Shown: piece by piece, positions 1 to 6,000 of the stretch
How the letters are laid out: each line of letters starts with the position of its first letter
Numbering within the stretch: the first letter of the stretch is position 1
Source of the DNA: Bacteroidia bacterium
Lineage (GTDB): Bacteria > Bacteroidota > Bacteroidia > NS11-12g > UBA9320
DNA length: 8,990 nucleotides
Direction of reading: 5' to 3'
NCBI GenBank assembly: GCA_022425465.1
Contig: JAKMFK010000285.1
Coordinates: forward strand, 1 to 8,990
Notes under the pieces: generated by a model
Told to the model about the DNA's origin: nothing
What the model saw: only the letters and a program-made list of their open reading frames with translations
The model's database searches: none
Position numbers and translations under genes: made by a program

Positions 1-1124
1 GAAACGTTAAATAGGTTATCTATTAAGCTTTCCCAAGTAAATTTATCTCGTTCTGATGCTATATTTTTTGAAAATTCAGGTGCTCTTTTATGCTCATAAA
101 AATCAAAAATGCAATCTGAAATTTCCAGGGTATCTTGCGATGTAACGTAGCCTATTTTTTGATGAGGAACTAATTCAGACAGACCTCCTACATCCGTAAC
201 AAGCATAGGTCTGTTATAATAATATGCGATCTGTGTAACCCCACTTTGAGTGGCTGTTTTATATGTTTGTGCCACCAAATCAGCAGCACTAAAATACAGA
301 CTGACATCTGAATCCTCTATGTAATGATTTGCAAGAATAACATGATTTCTTAATTCTAAATCATCAATTAATTGTTCGTAGACTTGAGGACTATCATAGT
401 ATTCCCCTGCGATAATTAATTGTAAATTTTTCTCTTTTAATCGTTGATCCGAAAACGCTTTTAGGAGAGTATCTAGGCCTTTGTATTTTCTGATAAAACC
501 AAAGAATAAAACATAATTTTTTTCTACATCCAACCCCAACTTCTTCTTTGCTTGAACTGGATCAACTTGTTCCCCAAAATTTTCATACATAGGGTGCGGA
601 TTAAAAATGGCTGGTTTAGTAATTTTAAATGATTGAAGATCATTAAGAACAGACTTACTCATAGTCAAAAATGCATCACATGATTTCAAAAAATACGAGG
701 TTAACAGTCGATCTCCAGCTCTTTTTTCATGAGGAATGATATTGTCTGTTATAGCAACTATTTTGGTATGGTTGTTTCCTCGAATCATTCTGCCTAAAGT
801 TCCTAAAGATGGTCCCATAAACGGCATCCAAAATCTAAAAATCACCAAGTCTGGTTTTTCGTTTTTTATCTTTCTTCCTAGAAGAATCCAGTTTATTGGG
901 TTAATCGAATTAAGACTTACCTCAATATCTAAATTGTCTGGGGGTAATGAGTTGGACAGCTGAGTCTTCCCTGGAAAAAGAAAGTTAGGATATTGAAGGC
1001 TAAATGTGATTATTTTAACCTGATGACCTTGGTTTTGAAGTTTCAAGGCAAGCAATTCATTATAGGATGATAGTCCACCCCTTAGTGGATAAGCCGGACC
1101 AATTATGGTGATTTGCTTACTCAA
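1..1124 (-). CDS. GT4-like glycosyltransferase, 3' end outside the window
   Basis: Cytoplasmic GT-B glycosyltransferase (GT4-like) that probably transfers a sugar from a nucleotide-sugar donor during surface glycan synthesis; acceptor unknown. The reading frame is open from 1124 to the left edge, about 374 codons, with no stop, so the C-terminus is missing. The N-terminus reads LSKQITIIGPAYPLRGG, a typical first beta strand followed by the glycine-rich loop. Residues 204-218 (YVLFFGFIRKYKGLD) match the donor-side strand and loop, and residues 308-318 (LVTDVGGLSEL) match the donor-binding end. The usual EX7E glutamates are absent; the equivalent stretch is ATQSGVTQIAY (291-301). Start choice: an in-frame TAG lies two codons upstream of a TTG at 1122-1124 and the first ATG is near codon 100, so TTG is the only start that preserves the domain. 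It overlaps the stop of the upstream GT2 gene by 8 nt, suggesting translational coupling. Family sure, substrate unknown. Confidence 0.88.
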   Translation of the reverse strand, partial: MSKQITIIGPAYPLRGGLSSYNELLALKLQNQGHQVKIITFSLQYPNFLFPGKTQLSNSLPPDNLDIEVSLNSINPINWILLGRKIKNEKPDLVIFRFWMPFMGPSLGTLGRMIRGNNHTKIVAITDNIIPHEKRAGDRLLTSYFLKSCDAFLTMSKSVLNDLQSFKITKPAIFNPHPMYENFGEQVDPVQAKKKLGLDVEKNYVLFFGFIRKYKGLDTLLKAFSDQRLKEKNLQLIIAGEYYDSPQVYEQLIDDLELRNHVILANHYIEDSDVSLYFSAADLVAQTYKTATQSGVTQIAYYYNRPMLVTDVGGLSELVPHQKIGYVTSQDTLEISDCIFDFYEHKRAPEFSKNIASERDKFTWESLIDNLFNV

Positions 1125-2073
1125 AGCCTAATCGTTCTGAGATCTCATATTTATTTCGATTGGGAGCGTTTCTACTCAACATTTCAGCTAAAAATCCACC
1201 CATAAAAAGCTGAGTTCCAACTATCAACATGACCAAAGCAATGTAAAATAATGGATTGTCTGTAACCAACGATTGTCGTAATCCAGAACTTATGGCAATG
1301 AGTTTATCAATGAGTACATAAGCCGTAAGGAAAAACCCAACCAAAAAGGCAAAAGCTCCCCAAAGACCAAAAAAATGCATGGGTCTCTTTCCAAACTTAG
1401 AAACAAACATAATACTCATTAAATCTAAAGGTCCTCTTATGAATCTACTTAGGCCAAACTTCGTTTCACCGTACTTTCTAGATTGATGAGCTACTACTTT
1501 TTCTCCGATACGTTTATACCCTGCACGATGAGCCATTACAGGTATATAGCGATGCATCTCACCGTATACTTCAATACTTTTTACCACCTCATTTCTGTAT
1601 GCTTTCAAACCACAATTAAAATCGTGAAGATAAATCCCACTCATTTTTCGTGTAGCCCAATTGTACAGTTTTGTGGGTATCGTTTTAGTAATGGGGTCAA
1701 ATCTCTTTTTTTTCCAACCGCTAATCAGGTCATAATTATCCTCCCAAAGCATGGCATGCATAACAGGAAGTTCATCTGGACTATCTTGAAGATCTGCATC
1801 CATTGTAAATACACTATCTCCTTTGGCTAGGGCAAACCCTTCATTCAAAGCTGCCGATTTTCCGTAATTCCTTCTAAATCTTAATCCTCTAACTTCAGAA
1901 TTATTCGCTTTTAAAGCGTTAATAATATTCCAAGATTCATCTGTCGACCCATCATCAATAAAAATAATCTCATAAGATAGATTCTTTTCATCAAGCACAC
2001 GCTTAATCCAGGCGTGTAACTCTGGCAAAGATTCTGCCTCATTGAGTAAAGGTATTACTATTGATAAATTCAA
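1117..2073 (-). CDS. GtrB/DPM1-like GT2 glycosyltransferase with two C-terminal TM helices
   Basis: Membrane-anchored GT2 glycosyltransferase, probably using a nucleotide sugar to glycosylate undecaprenyl phosphate (GtrB/ArnC/DPM1-like group). From a TTG start it is 318 residues. The GT-A domain begins MNLSIVIPLLNE and carries IDDGSTD (39-45) and the metal-binding DADLQD (92-97). Further hallmarks are DFNCGLKAYR (151-160) and a basic KYGETKFG segment (200-207). Two hydrophobic helices follow at about 233-257 and 274-297, then a short polar tail. An ATG at 2118 would add 15 lysine-rich residues and overlap the DUF4199 gene by 44 nt. The TTG at 2071-2073 gives the family-standard N-terminus and lies 1 nt after the upstream stop, so I prefer it. 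It sits between DUF4199 and the GT4 gene in one operon. Family assignment is firm; sugar and final acceptor are unknown. Confidence 0.92.
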   Translation of the reverse strand: MNLSIVIPLLNEAESLPELHAWIKRVLDEKNLSYEIIFIDDGSTDESWNIINALKANNSEVRGLRFRRNYGKSAALNEGFALAKGDSVFTMDADLQDSPDELPVMHAMLWEDNYDLISGWKKKRFDPITKTIPTKLYNWATRKMSGIYLHDFNCGLKAYRNEVVKSIEVYGEMHRYIPVMAHRAGYKRIGEKVVAHQSRKYGETKFGLSRFIRGPLDLMSIMFVSKFGKRPMHFFGLWGAFAFLVGFFLTAYVLIDKLIAISSGLRQSLVTDNPLFYIALVMLIVGTQLFMGGFLAEMLSRNAPNRNKYEISERLGFE

Positions 2074-2074
2074 A

Positions 2075-2629
2075 TTAAACGAGTTCTTCTTCTGTCTTTT
2101 TATCTTTTTGAACTGCACCGATGATCAAGGCAAGTATGGCATACCAAACTAATCCTTTCCCCGTATTCATCATAGCTCCTACTAACCCCTTTGGTTGATC
2201 AGCATATGCTTCATTTGCTTTTTCCATTGCCTCGTCAATATCATCTTGAGAAGCTCCCATGTCAGTCATTAACGACTCGGTCGTATTCATAGTCTCTTCA
2301 AATATGGACTGCTCCCAAGTTGAGTCAATCAAAGTCATAAAAATGGCATTAAAACCCAATACAATTAATGAGGATACAACTCCGGTAAAAAATGCTGCAT
2401 TAAACGCATTCCCAAATGTGTACGGGGTAAAATTTACTTTAGTATTTTTCGCTCCTAAAATCATAAAAACAATTGGAAGAGCTAATAAATTAACAACTAG
2501 TGCCGTTATCCATCCAGTAGGTTTAGCGAAATAAAGCGGATCAAAAGCATAGATTCCTAAAAAAATCACAATAGTGATAATTCCCATTCGTACGCCTTGA
2601 TCAATAGAGGGTTTATATAATTTTATCAT
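2075..2629 (-). CDS. DUF4199 family four-TM membrane protein
   Basis: Small inner-membrane protein of 184 residues resembling the Bacteroidota family DUF4199; no biochemical role is established. Hydrophobic segments lie at about 12-30, 38-60, 76-101 and 155-174. A conserved-looking motif PYTFGNAFNAAFFTG (69-83) leads into the third helix. An acidic, methionine-rich loop (about 102-150), which looks helical and soluble, separates helices three and four, and the C-terminus is charged (KDKKTEEELV). The gene starts 7 nt after the dihydroorotase-like gene and ends 1 nt before the TTG start of the GT2 gene, so it is almost certainly cotranscribed and probably translationally coupled. Its size and helix count resemble GtrA-type flippases that pair with GtrB-like GT2 enzymes, but no sequence similarity to GtrA is evident; that role is speculation. 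Confidence 0.85.
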   Translation of the reverse strand: MIKLYKPSIDQGVRMGIITIVIFLGIYAFDPLYFAKPTGWITALVVNLLALPIVFMILGAKNTKVNFTPYTFGNAFNAAFFTGVVSSLIVLGFNAIFMTLIDSTWEQSIFEETMNTTESLMTDMGASQDDIDEAMEKANEAYADQPKGLVGAMMNTGKGLVWYAILALIIGAVQKDKKTEEELV

Positions 2630-2636
2630 AATAATT

Positions 2637-3905
2637 TTAATACAATTTTACGCAGTTATTGTTAAACACCCCTACTACTTTCCCTTTTTGTCCCTTTTCC
2701 CACTCATGTGTGTTTGATGATTTTGAGGTATTATTTGAGGGGTTTAGATTCCACTTTTTAGAAGCATCAAAAATCGTCAAATTTGCCTGAGCTCCGTCTT
2801 CAATCTGATTCATTGATTGGTTGAGTATTGAGCTAGGACCTTGAGTAAGACATGACACAAAAGTATCTAATGGAATATCTTGAGATAGATACTTTGTATA
2901 CCAGCTAAATACAAATTGTTGACTCAACACACCCGTTTCAGCATAATCGAATTCTACCGCTTTAGCTTCTAGATTTTGTGGACTATGATTGCTCGATATT
3001 GCATCTATTGTGCCATCTAAAACTCCTTGAACCAATGCAATTCTATCGGACTCTGAACGGAGAGGGGGATATACTTTAAAATTTTCATCAAACTGAAGTA
3101 ATTCCTCATCAGTAAAGCATAAATTAAAAATAGAGACATCACAAGTAACTTGCTGACCAGAATCTTTTGCTTTTCGGATAATTTCAACAGATTCAGCTGT
3201 AGAAATACAACTAAAATGTATGCTTGTATCGCAGTATTTGGCAACTTCAAGCTGTTCATTCAAACTGACATACTCAGAAATTGATGGTGACATTTTTAGT
3301 CCAGTAGCAACCGTTACACTACTCTCATGCACAACACCTCCATGCTCCAATGATTTATCAGAAGGATGTGACAATATAATCCCATTAAAAGGCTTGGTAT
3401 ATAGCAATGCTTTTTTGAGAAGACCATTGGAAACCTCCTCATCACCATTGGTAAATGCAACAGCTCCAGATTCATACATATCGTACATCTCCGCCAAATC
3501 ATTTTTATTATTGGGGTCTTCAATTACCCCAGTTGGCATAACAGTAACCAAGTGATCTTTAGATGAATTAATCAAATAAGACACAGCGGATTTATCTGCT
3601 ATTTTGGGGTTACTATTCGGAAGCGGAAGTATCGATGTGAATCCACCAAATGCTGCTGTATCAAGTAGATTAGCCATCGAATCTTTGTGCTCATTCCCAG
3701 GATCTGTTAATCCGACTCTCATATCTATCCATCCAGAACTCACATACAAATCATCTCCCGATATCACCTCCGCATCACTATCAGAAATAGCTTTGGCAAT
3801 CTTTTCAATTATGCCGTTCTTAATTAGTATATCAACTTTCGAATGATGATGTGAGTTTTCTTTTTGAATTAAGGTTGCTTGACGTATAATGTAAGGCATG
3901 GACAC
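2637..3905 (-). CDS. dihydroorotase-like protein, predicted non-catalytic
   Basis: Amidohydrolase-superfamily protein of 422 residues collinear with class I dihydroorotase (PyrC, pyrimidine synthesis), including the C-terminal beta-sandwich return (KGKVVGVFNNNCVKLY). The active site is degraded. The usual HxHxR after the first barrel strand reads DMRVGLTDPG (61-70), so both histidines and the arginine are gone. The FSDDG-type aspartate is Asn153 (AFTNGD). The HVST histidine is Cys233 (CISTAESV). The TDHAPH motif reads SNHSPQ (305-310), with the aspartate changed to Asn306. Only His180 (LSHPSD) and the pocket residues LPNSNP (95-100) persist. The frame is intact, so this is a maintained pseudoenzyme, perhaps akin to the non-catalytic PyrC' that supports aspartate transcarbamoylase in Pseudomonas, or something unrelated. 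The start is GTG at 3905, 6 nt after the upstream stop; ATG at 3899 (MPYIIRQ) is an equally good alternative. Automatic annotation would probably call it pyrC. Confidence 0.9.
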   Translation of the reverse strand: MSMPYIIRQATLIQKENSHHHSKVDILIKNGIIEKIAKAISDSDAEVISGDDLYVSSGWIDMRVGLTDPGNEHKDSMANLLDTAAFGGFTSILPLPNSNPKIADKSAVSYLINSSKDHLVTVMPTGVIEDPNNKNDLAEMYDMYESGAVAFTNGDEEVSNGLLKKALLYTKPFNGIILSHPSDKSLEHGGVVHESSVTVATGLKMSPSISEYVSLNEQLEVAKYCDTSIHFSCISTAESVEIIRKAKDSGQQVTCDVSIFNLCFTDEELLQFDENFKVYPPLRSESDRIALVQGVLDGTIDAISSNHSPQNLEAKAVEFDYAETGVLSQQFVFSWYTKYLSQDIPLDTFVSCLTQGPSSILNQSMNQIEDGAQANLTIFDASKKWNLNPSNNTSKSSNTHEWEKGQKGKVVGVFNNNCVKLY

Positions 3906-3911
3906 TTTAAG

Positions 3912-5903
3912 CTATGATTTTAAAAATCTTAACAAAAGTATCTCTATCAGAAGAAATATCAAACATAGTAAAATAAAGACTTTCCACAAGTGACTTCCGT
4001 TTTGCATGTCTTGGGTCGATTTTAAAACAGATGCTATGCTATTTTCATTCATTGTAAATTGTGCATCTGAAAAAATCTTTTGTAAAGTTTTACCATCCAA
4101 ATAGTTTTGATGAGACTCCTTTCGTGAATAATTTAAAGCTAGTTTAGCATGTGGCAAATCTTCAGAATCAGTAACAGAATAAATCCCAGATTTAGACAGC
4201 TCATCATTTAACCAAATTCTACTCCCCGAACTGTGTTTGTAAGATTCTGTTACAATATCTATATCTCCTTTTTTCAAATGTATGATCCCGGTAATATCCG
4301 GCAAATAAATTGGATCTATAGAATTGATTTGTGATGCAATTGTTTGTGTTTTTCTTTTACTAAAAGCAATCTTCAATTGCGTAATAACAAAAAGTTCACT
4401 TGCAGTGTAATTCTGGTTTGAGTCAAGGGGAACAGTGGACTGATATACTGAGCCTGAACCTAAATTAGTCCTTGTTAAAATCTCACTGCCATCTTTTAAA
4501 AACAAAATTTTATCAGACTGGGGACCTGAATTCAAACCAAAACATGACTGAATTTGAGGTAAAAACAAATTAGTTGGAATCTGTTTGTATGCACCCTTGT
4601 AAAAAGTACCAGCAATACTCGAGGGAGACACACTAACCTCTTTATCTTCTTGTGTTTGATAATTAGAAATACCCAACTCACGAAATAAGGGAGAGAATTC
4701 ATCTTTGTTCCTACTTGGAACAACAGAAAGTATTCCACCATCAAATACAAATTTCTTCAACTGTGTGACCAACCCCGAGCTCATTTGAGGCAATTGATTC
4801 AGAATAATACAATCGAAAGAATTTAGACTAGAATAATCCAACTCATCCACGTCAGAATGAATAAAATTGAATACTGAATCTTTCCCAAATATTTTCAAAA
4901 ACTCGTCAGATTGCCCTCCCAATTCAAGGACTTTGATTGATGGGTTAATCAAGATTGAGAAGTAATATGTGTTATCAAAAACAATCGGTACATCTGTGAC
5001 GCTTAGCTCCCCGCCTATCCATCCTGCATTGTTATTAATAAAACTCATTGGAATATCCTTGTAGGATGCAGATGGAATATTTATGCTTTTCACCAATCGT
5101 TGAACTCCATCTATCTGAAGAGACAACTTGGATGACATTGCATTATTTTGTCCATAATTACGAATTCGGACCATAATCTCAATGGGTTTTTGAGATTGAA
5201 TCGTAGGCTTCATTAACCATACGGAATCAATTACTAGATTGTTTTCTAAATTAGGTAATACGGGACAAGCATAAATGTGATAACTACTATCCAAACTAAA
5301 ATCAATTACCCCTTTCTGTTGCTGAAAATCGCTAATTAAAAAAGAATAATTGTGACCATAAGAATCAGATTTATACTTGGATTCTATCTTTTTTACAACA
5401 CCATTTAAATTATTAGGCCTATGATCAACATCCATTTCATCAATCAGCCTCAATGCATTAGTTGCCGTATATGTTTTATTGCTTGAAAAACTCAAGCTAT
5501 TTTCAATAATCTGAATTTCAAAATTTTTGGGTAGATTTCTGATGATTTGACGAGCTTTATTCTTTCCATTCTCAAATAACTGACCATTTTCACCTTCCGC
5601 AAGCATACTTTGAGAATTATCAATATAAATACTGACTAGTTTACGACTAAATAAACCACTTTGATTAGGAAAATAAGGCAAAGCGAAGGCTAATATTAGT
5701 GATGATAATGCCATCAATCTGGATAATAAGATTAGCCACTTTTTAAGTTGTTTGGTTTTACGACTTTGGGTCTCAATTTCTTTGAGCATACTTACGTTGC
5801 TAAAGACCACTTTTTTGTACCGCCTAAAATTAAAAAGGTGAATGATAAGAGGAATTATCAAAAGCAATAAAGCCCACAAAAATTGAGGAATTAAAAAATT
5901 CAT
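3912..5903 (-). CDS. BatA-domain VWA-like membrane protein
   Basis: Large inner-membrane protein (663 residues) with the BatA-type N-terminal double-TM domain: helices at about 7-24 and 56-76 flank a basic stretch (FRRYKKVVFSNVSML) typical of the family. A VWA-like domain follows (about 88-215), with DNSQS (95-99) as the DxSxS metal-site motif and ISDFQQQKG (190-198) supplying a further aspartate. The usual MIDAS threonine is not evident (RPNNLNGVV instead). A beta-rich region (225-320) precedes a domain resembling class I glutamine-amidotransferase-like folds (about 323-410, ending FDGGILSVVP). A C-terminal TM helix (about 639-659) closes the protein. It is first in the minus-strand operon, 6 nt before the dihydroorotase-like gene. 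Bat proteins were linked to aerotolerance in Bacteroides, but this long form stands without batB, batC or a MoxR ATPase here, so that role should not be assumed. The ATG start gives the normal family N-terminus. Confidence 0.88.
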   Translation of the reverse strand: MNFLIPQFLWALLLLIIPLIIHLFNFRRYKKVVFSNVSMLKEIETQSRKTKQLKKWLILLSRLMALSSLILAFALPYFPNQSGLFSRKLVSIYIDNSQSMLAEGENGQLFENGKNKARQIIRNLPKNFEIQIIENSLSFSSNKTYTATNALRLIDEMDVDHRPNNLNGVVKKIESKYKSDSYGHNYSFLISDFQQQKGVIDFSLDSSYHIYACPVLPNLENNLVIDSVWLMKPTIQSQKPIEIMVRIRNYGQNNAMSSKLSLQIDGVQRLVKSINIPSASYKDIPMSFINNNAGWIGGELSVTDVPIVFDNTYYFSILINPSIKVLELGGQSDEFLKIFGKDSVFNFIHSDVDELDYSSLNSFDCIILNQLPQMSSGLVTQLKKFVFDGGILSVVPSRNKDEFSPLFRELGISNYQTQEDKEVSVSPSSIAGTFYKGAYKQIPTNLFLPQIQSCFGLNSGPQSDKILFLKDGSEILTRTNLGSGSVYQSTVPLDSNQNYTASELFVITQLKIAFSKRKTQTIASQINSIDPIYLPDITGIIHLKKGDIDIVTESYKHSSGSRIWLNDELSKSGIYSVTDSEDLPHAKLALNYSRKESHQNYLDGKTLQKIFSDAQFTMNENSIASVLKSTQDMQNGSHLWKVFILLCLIFLLIEILLLRFLKS

Positions 5904-6000
5904 TTAATCTATGCGAATTTAGTAACCCTATTGAACAATTTCAGCACAAAAAATGACATGACCTAAAAATTACCGAATATTCATCTGCTCATTACCCATA
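5904..6000. promoter_or_regulatory. divergent spacer between the two envelope gene sets
   Basis: This 97-bp AT-rich spacer separates the start of the five-gene minus-strand operon from the plus-strand glycosyltransferase gene, so promoters for both must lie in or near it. Compared with the Bacteroidota consensus (TTTG, about 19 nt, TAnnTTTG), the best minus-strand -7 candidate is TAAATTCG at 5921-5914, one mismatch, but a TTTG occurs only 25 nt upstream of it, which is too far. I see no convincing operator or hairpin. Promoter function is inferred from gene orientation. Confidence 0.45.

Noticed and set aside
736..963. Plus-strand open frame of 75 codons with a hydrophobic start.
   Set aside because: It is antisense to the GT4-like gene, whose conserved motifs continue unbroken across this stretch.
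1483..1830. Plus-strand open frame of 115 codons.
   Set aside because: It lies entirely antisense to the well-supported GT2 gene and its product shows no recognisable domain; composition explains it.
3220..3555. Plus-strand open frame of 111 codons, with other open frames at 3017-3259 and 3314-3523.
   Set aside because: All lie within the dihydroorotase-like gene, which has clear family motifs in its own frame; these are shadow frames.
2637..3905. Calling this gene pyrC, the pyrimidine-synthesis dihydroorotase.
   Set aside because: Nearly all metal-binding and catalytic residues are replaced, so the enzyme name would mislead.
5904..6000. A strong divergent promoter pair in the spacer.
   Set aside because: No element pair matches the Bacteroidota -33/-7 consensus with acceptable spacing on either strand; only weak single boxes were found.
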